Shown: positions 20,782 to 31,234 of the stretch, in pieces
Layout: each line of letters opens with the position of its first letter
How positions within the stretch are numbered: the stretch's first letter is position 1
Origin: Methylobacter sp.
Lineage (GTDB): Bacteria; Pseudomonadota; Gammaproteobacteria; Methylococcales; Methylomonadaceae
Reading direction: 5' to 3'
NCBI GenBank assembly: GCA_004299305.1
Contig: SCPZ01000062.1
Location: 1 to 64,000 of the forward strand
Length of the DNA stretch: 64,000 nucleotides
The notes under the pieces: generated by a model
What the model was told of the DNA's origin: nothing
What the model saw: the letters and a program-made list of their open reading frames with translations, nothing else
The model's database searches: none
Made by a program: the position numbers and the translations under genes

Positions 20782-21614
20782 TGAAATTATGTGGTTTTGA
20801 GGCGGGTTTGGATCAGCCGTTTTTTTTGATTGCAGGTCCCTGCGTTATTGAAAGCGAACAGTTGGCTCTGGATACTGCGGGGGAGTTAAAAGAATTAACG
20901 ACGGCATTAAACATCCCCTTTATCTACAAGTCGTCTTTCGATAAAGCCAATCGTTCATCGCACGAAAGTTATCGCGGTCCCGGCGTAGAGCAAGGGCTTA
21001 AAATACTGGAAAAAGTCAAACAACAAATCGGCGTGCCGGTGTTGACCGATGTGCATGAAGATACGCCGTTAGCCGAAGTCGCCTCGGTCGTTGATGTGAT
21101 GCAGACGCCAGCGTTTTTATGCAGGCAAACCAATTTTATTCAGCAAGTCGCCTCTCATGGCATTCCTGTGAATATCAAAAAAGGCCAGTTCCTGGCGCCT
21201 TGGGATATGGTGCATGTCGCTAACAAGGCTAAGGCAACCGGAAACCAGCAGATTATGGTCTGCGAACGCGGCGTATCGTTCGGCTATAACAACCTGGTTT
21301 CCGATATGCGCTCGTTGGCGGTCATGCGCGATACCGATTGTCCCGTGGTTTTTGATGCCACGCACTCGGTGCAACTGCCCGGCGGACAAGGTACGGTATC
21401 GGGCGGACAGCGCGAGTTTGTACCCGTGTTAGCCAGAGCCGCCGTTGCGGTTGGTATAGCCGGATTGTTTATGGAAACCCATCCGAATCCTGCTGAAGCA
21501 AAAAGCGACGGCCCTAACTCCTGGCCTTTGCACAGGATGCGGGAATTATTGGAAACCTTGGTGATTTTGGATAATGCGGTCAAACGTCAGTCATTTATCG
21601 AAATGACGTTGTAA
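20781..21614 (+). CDS. kdsA: 3-deoxy-D-manno-octulosonate 8-phosphate synthase
   Basis: Condenses arabinose-5-phosphate with phosphoenolpyruvate to give Kdo-8-phosphate for lipopolysaccharide core. Family motifs: [58 protein letters not shown] and [13 protein letters not shown]. At 277 residues it is normal length (E. coli 284). The order pyrG-kdsA-eno is common in gammaproteobacteria; here a Uma2-type gene intervenes 4 bp after the stop. Confidence 0.96.
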
Positions 21615-21618
21615 GGGT

Positions 21619-22230
21619 ATGGCTCAGATTACCCAGCTATCACAACTCGATTTATCCGCCAGCTATAGCTATGCGGATTATGTGACGTGGCGGTTAACCG
21701 AGGCTGTGGAGTTGATTAAAGGCAAAATTCAGTTAATGTCTCCTGCGCCGAATGTCAAACATCAACGTATTTCGTGGCAACTCGGTGGCGTATTATTTAA
21801 TTATTTTGATCGCAAAGACTGTGCTGCTTTTTCGGCACCGTTTGATGTGCGTTTATATGACCGTACTAAATCGTTATTAGCCAATAAAGACATCACCACC
21901 GTCGTACAGCCTGATGTTTGCGTAATTTGTGATCAGGAGAAGTTAGATGAGCAAGGTTGTAACGGTGCGCCCGACTGGATTATTGAAATATTATCCAAAG
22001 GTAATTCCAAAAAAGAAGTCAAAATTAAACATGCGCTTTATGCCGAAAGCGGCGTAACTGAATATTGGTTGATTTATCCTTATGAAGAAGTCATTCATCA
22101 ATTCGTACTGAATGACGAAACCGGGCAGTATCATTTGCATAATAGCTATGCGGGTGACGATGTCGCAGTCCCTTATTTATTTCCAGACTTAGCGATTGAT
22201 TTATCAACGCTATTTAAAGATGTGCAGTGA
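21619..22230 (+). CDS. Uma2 family (DUF820) putative nuclease
   Basis: A 203-residue protein of the Uma2/DUF820 family (PD-(D/E)XK-like restriction-endonuclease fold). Seen: a start region YADYVTWRLTEAVELIKGKI, VKHQRISWQL, the core VVQPDVCVIC and PDWIIEILSKGNSKKEVKIK, in which D, E and K residues fit the PD...ExK arrangement, and ESGVTEYWLIYP. Members are abundant in cyanobacteria and methanotrophs and their role is unknown. It is inserted between kdsA and eno, 4 bp after kdsA. Transfer is inferred from family behaviour and position; no insertion ends are visible. Confidence 0.85.
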   Translation: MAQITQLSQLDLSASYSYADYVTWRLTEAVELIKGKIQLMSPAPNVKHQRISWQLGGVLFNYFDRKDCAAFSAPFDVRLYDRTKSLLANKDITTVVQPDVCVICDQEKLDEQGCNGAPDWIIEILSKGNSKKEVKIKHALYAESGVTEYWLIYPYEEVIHQFVLNDETGQYHLHNSYAGDDVAVPYLFPDLAIDLSTLFKDVQ

Positions 22231-22267
22231 TGTTATTTAACCAAAAGCCCAGTGCTTTTATTTTTAA

Positions 22268-23569
<1,302 letters not shown>

Positions 23570-23576
23570 AAAACAG

Positions 23577-23606
23577 GCGCAAGGCAGAAGGCGAAAGGCA
23601 AAGGGT
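23577..23606 (+). repeat. Purine-rich repeat between eno and ftsB
   Basis: GCGCAAGGCAGAAGGCGAAAGGC-type tract (unit approximately AAGGC/AAAGG), related to those at the starts of tilS and ispD. Confidence 0.5.
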
Positions 23607-23658
23607 GAAAAACCGTGAGCCTTACGTCTTTTGTTTTTAACTCTTAGCCTTCCCATCT

Positions 23659-23928
23659 ATGAAAATCCTTATTGCAATCATCATCCTGTTAATTATTCAT
23701 CTACAATACCGGATATGGATTGGCGACGGCAGTGTTGCGCAGATCGAGGCCTATCAACAGAGACTCGATGACCTGAAAGCACAGGTAGAGGAAAAAAGAG
23801 AGCGCAACGAAGCGCTTTACGCTGAAGTGCTGGATTTGAGGAAAGGGCAGGAAGCCATTGAGGAACGGGCTAGGGACGAATTAGGGATGATTAAAGAGGA
23901 TGAAACGTTTTTTCATGTGCTTGAATAG
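23659..23928 (+). CDS. ftsB: Cell division protein FtsB
   Basis: Small bitopic divisome protein that joins FtsL and FtsQ at the septum. The 89-residue product has one N-terminal membrane helix (about residues 3-20, mostly Ile and Leu) followed by a periplasmic coiled coil (AYQQRLDDLKAQVEEKRERN) and the family-typical ARDELGMIKEDETFFHVL near the end. Position between eno and ispD is the standard gammaproteobacterial one. Confidence 0.92.
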   Translation: MKILIAIIILLIIHLQYRIWIGDGSVAQIEAYQQRLDDLKAQVEEKRERNEALYAEVLDLRKGQEAIEERARDELGMIKEDETFFHVLE

Positions 23929-23969
23929 TGAGGTTCAAGGTAAAAGGTGCAAGGTATGTGCTTTTCGCT

Positions 23970-24025
23970 TTGAACCTTGAACCTTGAACCTTGAACCTTG
24001 AACCTTGAACCTTGAACCTTGAACC
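23970..24025 (+). repeat. Eight tandem copies of TTGAACC overlapping the ispD start
   Basis: Exactly eight 7-bp units TTGAACC run from 23970 to 24025. Because 7 is not a multiple of 3, every frame meets TGA within 21 bp, so no protein can be read through the array. The preceding 40 bp are made of AAGG/TTCAAGG units, the reverse complement theme. Confidence 0.97.
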
Positions 24026-24710
24026 TCAGTTAAAATTCTGGGCTATCGTCCCAGCCGCTGGCGTCGGCAAACGTATGCAGGCCGACCGGCCTAAACAATA
24101 TCTGGAACTTGCCGGAAAAACGGTTATCGAACATACCCTGTTACGCTTGTTACAGGCCGATGTTTTTACCGCCGTTGCCGTTGCGGTTTCCGAAGAAGAT
24201 CCGTACTGGCCTGATCTGGCTATATCTCAACATAAAAACATCATCACTGCTCCAGGCGGCAAAGAGCGGGCCGATTCCGTACTTTCCGGGCTAAAAACCA
24301 TTAGTGGGCAGGCGGTCGATGACGATTGGGTATTGGTGCATGATGCGGCCAGGCCTTGTATTACCGCGACCGACATTCACCACCTGATTGATTCCCTGGT
24401 TAACGATGACGTGGGCGGGATTCTGGCCTTGGCATCGCCCGACACCTTGAAACAGGTGCAAGGCAACAGCATCACCGGAACCCTGGACAGGAGTCATATC
24501 TGGCGGGCATTGACGCCGCAGATGTTCCGTTACGGCATGTTAAAAACCGCACTGGAACAAAGCCTAGGCAATCCGGCCATCACCGACGACGCCAGCGCCC
24601 TGGAATTACAAGGTTTGCAGCCGAAAATCGTCGAGGGTCGCCCCGACAACATCAAAATCACCCGCCCGGAAGACCTGGCGCTGGCGCAATTTTATATGGA
24701 GCAACAATGA
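24012..24710 (+). CDS. ispD: 2-C-methyl-D-erythritol 4-phosphate cytidylyltransferase
   Basis: Third step of the non-mevalonate isoprenoid pathway: couples MEP to CTP. Seen: [24 protein letters not shown] (nucleotide-binding P-loop-like region, split here for reading), [12 protein letters not shown], and the C-terminal [19 protein letters not shown]. The product is 232 residues. The start is TTG 24012 by elimination: TGA at 24006-24008 closes the frame upstream and no other start codon occurs before the conserved AIVPAAG. This TTG is the first codon of unit 7 of the TTGAACC array, and no Shine-Dalgarno sequence is visible. ispF overlaps the stop (ATGA). Confidence 0.95.
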   Translation: MNLEPQLKFWAIVPAAGVGKRMQADRPKQYLELAGKTVIEHTLLRLLQADVFTAVAVAVSEEDPYWPDLAISQHKNIITAPGGKERADSVLSGLKTISGQAVDDDWVLVHDAARPCITATDIHHLIDSLVNDDVGGILALASPDTLKQVQGNSITGTLDRSHIWRALTPQMFRYGMLKTALEQSLGNPAITDDASALELQGLQPKIVEGRPDNIKITRPEDLALAQFYMEQQ

Positions 24711-25180
24711 TTAGAGTAGGTCAAGGTTACGATGTGCATCGCTTTAAAGACGGCGGCGACGTCATACTAGGCGGTGTAAAAATACCTTACGAACAAGGCC
24801 TGGAAGCGCATTCCGATGGTGATGTGGTTTTGCATGCCTTGTGCGATGCGCTATTGGGCGCTGCCGCCTTAGGCGATATAGGCAAACATTTTCCCGATAC
24901 TGATCCCGAATTTAAAGGTGCTGACAGTCGTGTTTTATTGCGTCATGTCTACGGCATCGTGCAGGAAAAGGGTTATGCCTTGGTGAATGCCGACATTACC
25001 ATCATTGCCCAGGCGCCGAAGATGTCGCCGCACACAGCCTCAATGTGTCGCAATATTGCCGATGATTTGCATGTGGACGTTGATTGCATCAATGTTAAAG
25101 CAACGACTACCGAAAAATTGGGTTTTGAGGGGCGAAAAGAGGGTATTGCCGTACAGGCGATAGTCTTGATTGAAAAATAG
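24707..25180 (+). CDS. ispF: 2-C-methyl-D-erythritol 2,4-cyclodiphosphate synthase
   Basis: Cyclises CDP-ME 2-phosphate to MEcPP in the same isoprenoid pathway as ispD. The 157-residue product has the metal-binding GQGYDVHRF (Asp-x-His), [52 protein letters not shown]. Start ATG overlaps the ispD stop by 4 bp, so the two are translationally coupled. Confidence 0.97.
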   Translation: MIRVGQGYDVHRFKDGGDVILGGVKIPYEQGLEAHSDGDVVLHALCDALLGAAALGDIGKHFPDTDPEFKGADSRVLLRHVYGIVQEKGYALVNADITIIAQAPKMSPHTASMCRNIADDLHVDVDCINVKATTTEKLGFEGRKEGIAVQAIVLIEK

Positions 25181-25339
25181 CTTACAAAAAAATAACTGCC
25201 CAACAGTTCACAAATTCAGCATCAGGAAAGTATTTTTGTATGGAATAGTAGGGTCAGTTAAGACTAATTTAAGGTTAAGTGATGAGAATAGCGCATCAGT
25301 ATTAATACCTATAAAGCATGAACGCGAGTACAACCGACT

Positions 25340-26038
25340 ATGAATGAAAGTGACATTATTTCATCACGACGCAAGTTTCTAAAAAATATGGCTTATGGTT
25401 CTCTGCTGATGGCGGGAGGAATCGGGGTTGCAAACGCTAAAGTTAAACACATAGCTTCACATACGGTGCTTGCCCCGCACTCGGCTAGCCATAACAGCCG
25501 TGTCCATGACACCTTGCATCGGCATTTGGTATCAAACAAGTCTTCACACAGTATCGATACTCATAATATATTTGATCGGAACTCGCCTTCGCACAAGGTG
25601 CTTGCTTTCCATAACACGCATACCGGCGACCAATTAAAGCTGACTTATTTTGAGCGGGGTCGTTATGTCAAAGATGCACTCCACGAAATTAATCATTTAT
25701 TCCGTGATTACCATGACGGCAGCATCCATCCTATTGACCCGGCATTGCTGGATCAGTTGTATGATTTAAAACATACTCTCGAAGTCAGAAAGCCTTTTCA
25801 TATCGTCTCAGGTTATCGATCACCGGCTACCAATGCCGATTTGCGCAAACACAGCGATGGCGTTGCCAAGAATAGTTTGCACATGGAGGGTAGGGCGATT
25901 GATATACGCATTGAGGGTTTAGATACCAGAAGGATCAGAAATGCAGCGCTTGCCATGCGTCGTGGCGGTGTCGGTTATTATGAAAGATCCGACTTTGTGC
26001 ATTTGGATACCGGCAGCGTAAGAACCTGGGGCAGCTAG
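25340..26038 (+). CDS. YcbK-like DUF882 peptidase M15 family protein, Tat-exported
   Basis: A 232-residue exported protein. SSRRKFLKN near the N-terminus is a twin-arginine motif, followed by a hydrophobic segment ending in ANA. The C-terminal domain (about 100-232) is DUF882/peptidase M15-like with FHIVSGYRSPATNADLRK, NSLHMEGRAIDIRI and YYERSDFVHLDTG, whose His/Asp residues resemble the zinc site of D,D- or L,D-carboxypeptidases. A long His-rich linker sits between. It faces the YcbB-like L,D-transpeptidase gene, and ycbB-ycbK pairing is conserved in E. coli, supporting a role in peptidoglycan turnover. Confidence 0.88.
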   Translation: MNESDIISSRRKFLKNMAYGSLLMAGGIGVANAKVKHIASHTVLAPHSASHNSRVHDTLHRHLVSNKSSHSIDTHNIFDRNSPSHKVLAFHNTHTGDQLKLTYFERGRYVKDALHEINHLFRDYHDGSIHPIDPALLDQLYDLKHTLEVRKPFHIVSGYRSPATNADLRKHSDGVAKNSLHMEGRAIDIRIEGLDTRRIRNAALAMRRGGVGYYERSDFVHLDTGSVRTWGS

Positions 26039-26069
26039 GTTTTAAGGCAACTTGCGGTTAAATGCAATA

Positions 26070-26171
26070 GAACACGGATGGCATAGATTGGACGGATTTT
26101 AAAGAGTCGATGTCCGCCCATTGATTGGTTTTATCCGTGTTTATCAGTCTGATCCGTGTCGTCCGTGTTCC
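26070..26171. repeat. Palindromic element with GAACACGGA / TCCGTGTTC ends
   Basis: Begins GAACACGGATGG and ends TCCGTGTTCC, with further ATCCGTGT copies inside. A related 32-bp end sequence (CCGTGTTC, TTTTCTA, CTG, AAT, GTTG in order) recurs at 35483-35514 with about six mismatches. It fills the gap between two convergent genes. Confidence 0.6.
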
Positions 26172-26235
26172 ATTTTCTATCTGCTGAATCGTTGAAACTA
26201 TAAGATGCGGCAGTTTGTTTTTGATGAATTACCGT

Positions 26236-27984
26236 TTATTTGACCAGCGCTTCAGGCGCTGTATTGGTGCTGACAAAAAGCGATTGGTCGGACAGGTCAT
26301 CCGGTTTACTCAAAGCTCCTAACAATACCGCGTCATGACCATAAATATCAGGATAAAATTCTAAATTATCATATTGGTCGAAAAAAGCCGTGGTATAAAA
26401 AAACAATACCGGTATCGGCTTTTTCAATATGACCCGTTGTGTTTTGGGCGTATTCATGGCCTGTTGTATAGTTTCGGCGTTCCAGTTATCCTGATCTCTA
26501 AGTGCAAATTCAGCCAGTTGTTGGGGGTTTGCAACCCGCACACAGCCATGGCTGAAATCCCTCCGTGATTTACTAAATAAGGCGTTTGACGGCGTGTCAT
26601 GCAAATATACGTCATCCTTATTAGGAAAAATAAACTTGACTCTACCCAAAGCATTCTTCCCGCCTGGACGCTGCCTGATTCTTAATTTTCCGTCTTTAAG
26701 CAGGTTCATGGTCTCTTCACTCAGCTCTGTAGGATTTTCGGCGTCGCGAAAAACAGAGACCATCTCCATGTTTTCCTTGTTAAGATAATTATTATTTTGA
26801 ATCAGCTTGGGCAATAGTTCATTCTTTATGATGCTGTAAGGCACATTCCAGTAAGGCATAAAGTCGATAAAATGCATTTCCGCCATCAACACCGGAGTTT
26901 GGGTTTTCAGCGCCTTGCCGACCACGACCCGCATATTAACGATATTGGCATCAGGCTGGTTAATATCATCAAACGCCCATAGTTGGAAGGCCGGGATATT
27001 AACAATAATCGACGCACCGGCATTGAGTTCAGGTAACCAGCGTAGTCTTTCCATCGCCAGTTCGATTTGTGTTACTCGTTGGCTTAAAGGCACGTTGAGC
27101 GCGATTACAGTGCTTTTTCCGATATGTCCGTCAGCGTTAAGTCCATGCCGTTTTTGAAACTTTTTAACCCCGTTAGCAATAGCGTCAGTGTATAGCGAGG
27201 ATTTTTCAGCATTGTTAGCCGTTGTATCCTCGGGTAAATCGCCTAGAATGGTTAAAAACCTGCGTAGTTCTGCAATTTGTGGATGGCTATTTTTGGGGCG
27301 TAACGTTTCTTTAACGTCCAGCTTAAAAGAGGGGGCGTTTGCGGCAAGTTCACGGTAACTGGCCAATGCCTGTTTTAACTTTTGATATTGTTTTAAGGTC
27401 GGTTCAACCGATAGCGGCAATTGAGCCAGAGTATTTTGTACCAAATTGTTTTTAATCAACAAGGGTAAATCAATCAGCTTTTTTTCTCTTAACTTTAAGT
27501 TAAAGTTTATGCCCTGCGGATTCACCCGTCCATAATGCAAGTCATGCACGAAGCGTAGCAACGATATGCTGAGCGCGGTATCGTATAGCGCCAATTCTTG
27601 GTACGAATCCGGTTTGAACTTTAAAGCGAACTGTAGTTTTTGCCGCAACGTAGCCGTATCGTAATTGTTAGGATTTAAGCCGTGGATAGCCGCGTTTTCC
27701 AACAGGCCAAGCGCTTCGTTGATGTTTTTTTCCGCATCCGGGTTGCCTAGCCACAGCAACTGGTGGTTCGACATCTTATAGAGCGACTCAAGATCTTCGG
27801 TGCGATTCTGGAAATTGGACAGCATCAGATAAGGATGTTGTTTTGCCGTGATAATGGCAGTAATTTCCTGGGTGATGCCGGGTTCCTGATTGGCGGTTTC
27901 TTCGGCAAGCGACGCCTGTATGGGGAAGCCCAAGAAAAGAAAAATTAGCAATCGGGAAATAGAATATCTTATGGTCTTTTTCAA
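26236..27984 (-). CDS. L,D-transpeptidase, YcbB/LdtD type
   Basis: Predicted periplasmic enzyme making 3-3 peptidoglycan cross-links. The 582-residue product has a signal peptide (about 1-28), a helical N-terminal region, a peptidoglycan-binding domain (about 235-300, GVKKFQKRHGLNADGHIGK) and a YkuD catalytic domain with SHGCVRVANP, nucleophile C481. E. coli LdtD is 615 residues with the same domain order. The start codon is TTG (complement of 27982-27984); no ATG or GTG lies in frame nearby. It converges on the YcbK-like gene. Confidence 0.9.
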   Translation of the reverse strand: MKKTIRYSISRLLIFLFLGFPIQASLAEETANQEPGITQEITAIITAKQHPYLMLSNFQNRTEDLESLYKMSNHQLLWLGNPDAEKNINEALGLLENAAIHGLNPNNYDTATLRQKLQFALKFKPDSYQELALYDTALSISLLRFVHDLHYGRVNPQGINFNLKLREKKLIDLPLLIKNNLVQNTLAQLPLSVEPTLKQYQKLKQALASYRELAANAPSFKLDVKETLRPKNSHPQIAELRRFLTILGDLPEDTTANNAEKSSLYTDAIANGVKKFQKRHGLNADGHIGKSTVIALNVPLSQRVTQIELAMERLRWLPELNAGASIIVNIPAFQLWAFDDINQPDANIVNMRVVVGKALKTQTPVLMAEMHFIDFMPYWNVPYSIIKNELLPKLIQNNNYLNKENMEMVSVFRDAENPTELSEETMNLLKDGKLRIRQRPGGKNALGRVKFIFPNKDDVYLHDTPSNALFSKSRRDFSHGCVRVANPQQLAEFALRDQDNWNAETIQQAMNTPKTQRVILKKPIPVLFFYTTAFFDQYDNLEFYPDIYGHDAVLLGALSKPDDLSDQSLFVSTNTAPEALVK

Positions 27985-28278
27985 TTTATGTCTTCGCTGA
28001 ATGTTCGTGATATTAAGTTTTGCAGTTGGGCTGCGACAAAGCTATTTTTAATAGGATAATCAGTCTTTTGCTGTACGGATTGACGATTGTGCGATTTTAA
28101 CATCAACTACATCATTCGAGGAAATTTTGACGACTGCAAGGATGTAGGAGGTACGACCCCAAGGACGGGGGAGGTAGAGCAATGCAGGAGCAATTGCCGA
28201 CGACTTGCAGGGATGCAGGGTCGAGCAACACCGAAGGTAACGGCATCATTTACGTTTCACATACTACAAGGCAATACC
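27985..28278. other. Intergenic region with GGATGTAGGAGG-type repeat
   Basis: Between divergent genes. Around 28135-28235 lies a low-complexity stretch with GCAAGGATGTAGGAGGT, GCAATGCAGGAGCAATTGCC and GCAGGGATGCAGGGT, i.e. imperfect direct repeats about 35-60 bp apart. A reading frame runs through it into the MBL gene but is not protein-like. Confidence 0.5.
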
Positions 28279-29676
28279 ATGACAAGTCTTACTTTTTTAG
28301 GCGCAACAGGCCAAGTTACCGGCTCCTGTTATTTGTTGGAAACCGATACCCGTCGCATCCTGCTTGATTGCGGGCTATTTCAGGGTTCAAGGGAGACGGA
28401 AAAACAAAATGAAGCCGATTTTCCGTTTGACCCGGCCGGTATTGATGTGGTGGTTTTATCTCACGCCCATCTCGACCACTGCGGGCGCTTGCCCAAGCTG
28501 GTTAAAGACGGCTTCAAGGGGGCCGTATTCCTGACCGAAGCCAGTTTTCCATTGTTGGAATTGATGTTGATGGATGCAGCCCATCTGCAATTACGCGATA
28601 CCGAATGGGAAAACAAGCGGCGGGAGCGCGCCGGTAAGCCTCTGCTCGAACCTTTATATACCGAGGCCGATGTCAAGGCGTTACTGGCGCTACGTAAGCC
28701 GGTAGCCTACGGCGTGGAAACCGAAATACTCCCCGATCTTAGCGTTTCCTTTCATGAGGCCGGGCATATACTCGGATCATCGATTGTGCGCTTGCGCATT
28801 AACGATAAAAATAAAACCAAAACCCTGGTTTTTTCCGGCGATTTGGGTAACCCGAATTCGCCCTTACTGCGCGACCCGACTGTTTTAACCGAAGCGGATG
28901 TATTGTTGCTTGAGTCTACCTACGGCGACCGCGACCACAAACCGCTGGAAAATACCTTGGATGAATTGCGAGAAGCATTGGCGGAAGCCGCAGACAGCGG
29001 CGGCAACGTGATTATTCCGGCTTTTGCCGTGGGCAGAACCCAGGATTTAATTTATTGGTTGGGTAAAATTCAGCGTCAGGGCGGCGTGCCGCAACGGCAG
29101 ATTTACCTGGATAGTCCGATGGCGATCAGCGCCAGCAATATTTACGCTGATAATGTACATTTATTCAATATCGATGACCCCGAGTTTACCAAAATAGCCC
29201 CCGACGGTTGGCAAGCCTGGTTGCCGGGCCTGATCTATTCGGAAACCGCCGAAGAGTCGATGGCCGTCAATCGCATTGCCGGCGGCGTGATTATTATTGC
29301 CGGCAGCGGCATGTGTACCGGCGGGCGTATTCGTCACCATCTTAAATACAATTTATGGCGGCACAATGCGCATATCATCATCGCAGGCTTTCAGGCCGAA
29401 GGCACCTTGGGCCGGGCTATTGTCGACGGTAAAAAGTCGCATTTGAAAATTTTAGGCGCAGAAGTCAATGTGGCCGCCAAGGTGCATACACTGGGCGCAT
29501 TAAGCGCTCATGCCGATCAAAGCCAGTTGTTGCAGTGGGCGGGGCATTTTAAAAACAAGCCGAGGCTCTACCTGATTCATGGCGAAAAATCGGCTGCTTT
29601 ATCATTACAGACCTGCTTCAAGCGCACCGGCTGGGATGCGAATATTCCTCAAGTGGGGGAGAGAATCACTATTTAA
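28279..29676 (+). CDS. MBL-fold RNase/CPSF-like hydrolase (beta-CASP family)
   Basis: A 465-residue metallo-beta-lactamase plus beta-CASP plus RMMBL protein, as in YsfR/TTHA0252-type ribonucleases. Metal ligands: LSHAHLDHCGR with H62, H64, D66, H67. Also AGHILGSSIV, VFSGDLGNPNSP, LLLESTYGDRDH, then beta-CASP FAVGRTQDLIY, IIAGSGMCTGGRI and the C-terminal TLGALSAHADQSQL, IHGE. ATG 28279 is supported by AAGG 12 bp upstream and by MTSLTFLGATGQVTGSCYLL, the standard start; the frame is open to 28087 but that extension is repeat sequence. Likely RNA processing or decay; substrate unknown. Confidence 0.9.
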   Translation: MTSLTFLGATGQVTGSCYLLETDTRRILLDCGLFQGSRETEKQNEADFPFDPAGIDVVVLSHAHLDHCGRLPKLVKDGFKGAVFLTEASFPLLELMLMDAAHLQLRDTEWENKRRERAGKPLLEPLYTEADVKALLALRKPVAYGVETEILPDLSVSFHEAGHILGSSIVRLRINDKNKTKTLVFSGDLGNPNSPLLRDPTVLTEADVLLLESTYGDRDHKPLENTLDELREALAEAADSGGNVIIPAFAVGRTQDLIYWLGKIQRQGGVPQRQIYLDSPMAISASNIYADNVHLFNIDDPEFTKIAPDGWQAWLPGLIYSETAEESMAVNRIAGGVIIIAGSGMCTGGRIRHHLKYNLWRHNAHIIIAGFQAEGTLGRAIVDGKKSHLKILGAEVNVAAKVHTLGALSAHADQSQLLQWAGHFKNKPRLYLIHGEKSAALSLQTCFKRTGWDANIPQVGERITI

Positions 29677-30069
29677 ATGAGGCACGGTGGATTTGTTAAT
29701 TACAAAAGCTTTGCCGATACAATGCCTAACCAAAAGGGCTTATGGTTTAATTTAGGCGATTGCCAAGAATAAATATACCCAAATGGCGCAGGATTTTTGT
29801 TCGTCTGCAAGGCGTAAGAATGGGCGCATAGCGAGCTATGCAACCATTTTTACAACGCAGGAGACGGGCAAAAAGACCAGTCAGTTGGGTATATTTTTCG
29901 CAGGAAAGCGCCTTATATGCGGGCTTGAACAATCTGCGCTTGTAATTGCAACAAAGTCAAGTTGCCGTCCGGCTTGAACTTGAACAACCCAAACGAGCTT
30001 TATAAACCGGGATGCAGGCCATAAAAAGTCGCCATCTTTTCAATCAACATCTATTCAAAAGAACCCAAT
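29677..30069. other. Intergenic region holding a hairpin element
   Basis: Apart from the 126-bp hairpin element at 29771-29896, no gene or RNA is recognised. The sequence AACAAAGTCAAGTTGCCGTCC...TTGAACTTGAACAACCC after it is unremarkable. Confidence 0.6.
29771..29896. repeat. 126-bp MITE-like imperfect hairpin
   Basis: Ends are perfect 12-bp inverted repeats, AAATATACCCAA and TTGGGTATATTT. The centre is GCATAGC-GA-GCTATGC. Between them the arms remain complementary at many positions (e.g. GTAAGAATGG with CCATTTTTAC). It encodes nothing and looks like a non-autonomous palindromic element. Confidence 0.75.
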
Positions 30070-31020
30070 ATGGCCGGAACCAGCCTTTTAGCTTTACTTG
30101 ATGATATTGCCTCAGTCCTGGACGACGTGGCCTCGATGACCAAAATGGCGGCAAAGAAAACAGCTGGGGTATTGGGCGATGACTTGGCGCTGAATGCTGA
30201 GCAGGTGTCCGGTGTTCGTGCGGATCGAGAGTTGCCGGTGGTGTGGGCGGTAGCGAAAGGCTCGCTGAAAAATAAACTGATTTTAGTGCCGACGGCGCTG
30301 GCGATCAGCTGGATTGCAGCATGGCTGATCATGCCGCTATTAATGCTGGGCGGCGTTTATTTGTGTTTTGAAGGCTTTGAAAAACTGGCGCATCCGTTGT
30401 TGCATAGTCATGATAAACATGACGTCCATCGTGCCGAATTGGCTGCTGCGGTCGCCAATCCCGGGCTTGACCTGGTGGCGTTTGAGCGGGACAAGATTAA
30501 GGGAGCCGTGCGTACCGACTTTGTATTGTCGGCGGAAATTATCGTGATTACGTTGGGAGCCGTTGCAACTGCGGCTTTTGCGACTAAAGTAGCTGTGCTT
30601 GCCGGTATTGCGCTGATTATGACGATAGGTGTGTACGGCTTGGTGGCGATCATTGTAAAACTGGATGATGTAGGGCTTTACTTGTGCCGGAAGCCAAGTT
30701 TAGGGCTCTGGACGAAACTCCAGCATCAAGTCGGCCGAGTGTTTTTGCATGGCGCTCCTTATTTGATGAAGTCGTTAGCGGTTATCGGCACTGCGGCGAT
30801 GTTTATGGTGGGTGGCGGGATTATCGTTCATGGCATCCCCATTGTGCATCACTTGATCGAGTATCTTGCCCAAAGCGCCAACGCTGTACCCAGTATTGGC
30901 GGCATGTTGGAAGTGCTGATTTCTTTATTGCTTAATATATTGGCCGGTATTGTTACCGGCGCGTTTGCATTGGCCGGGCTGACGATAGCTACGCGTATTT
31001 ACAATCTCTTCAACTATTAA
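30070..31020 (+). CDS. DUF808 family inner-membrane protein (YedI-like)
   Basis: A 316-residue multi-pass membrane protein. It begins MAGTSLLALLDDIASVLDDVASMTKMAAKKTAGVLGDDLA (read in parts), which is the DUF808 signature, and has several hydrophobic segments (about 80-105, 155-195, 235-260, 285-310). E. coli YedI is a homologue of unknown function. Weak ribosome-binding site. A TTCCC...GGGAA repeat follows the stop. Confidence 0.88.
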   Translation: MAGTSLLALLDDIASVLDDVASMTKMAAKKTAGVLGDDLALNAEQVSGVRADRELPVVWAVAKGSLKNKLILVPTALAISWIAAWLIMPLLMLGGVYLCFEGFEKLAHPLLHSHDKHDVHRAELAAAVANPGLDLVAFERDKIKGAVRTDFVLSAEIIVITLGAVATAAFATKVAVLAGIALIMTIGVYGLVAIIVKLDDVGLYLCRKPSLGLWTKLQHQVGRVFLHGAPYLMKSLAVIGTAAMFMVGGGIIVHGIPIVHHLIEYLAQSANAVPSIGGMLEVLISLLLNILAGIVTGAFALAGLTIATRIYNLFNY

Positions 31021-31078
31021 TATATCAACCTAAAAAATCAGTTAGGTAACTCGCAATAATAAACCCCCACAGCTATCG

Positions 31079-31177
31079 TTCCCGCGCTCCGGCGCCCATC
31101 GTTATACACAAGTATTTCAAAGAACGTCATCCCGGTAGGCACTTGTGTATAAAGGCGAGCGGCTCCGGCGTGGGAAC
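31079..31177. repeat. Nested palindromic element, TTCCCGCGCTCC...GCGTGGGAA
   Basis: Outer arms TTCCCGCGCTCCGGCG and CGGCTCCGGCGTGGGAA flank inner arms TTATACACAAGT (31102-31113) and ACTTGTGTATAA (31141-31152). The outer arms resemble those of the element inserted in cydD, the inner part does not. Confidence 0.7.
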
Positions 31178-31234
31178 TAAAAACAGTTTACAATACCGCT
31201 GTGTGTCTATTCCCGGTTGTACCCTAAATAATCT

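Noticed and set aside
23970-24025. Phase-variable translation through the TTGAACC array
   Set aside because: Any frame meets TGA within 21 bp inside the array, so no read-through from an upstream start is possible; only the downstream TTG start matters.
28087-28278. Upstream extension of the MBL-fold gene
   Set aside because: The frame is open, but the sequence is low-complexity repeat, and the family start and ribosome-binding site sit at 28279.
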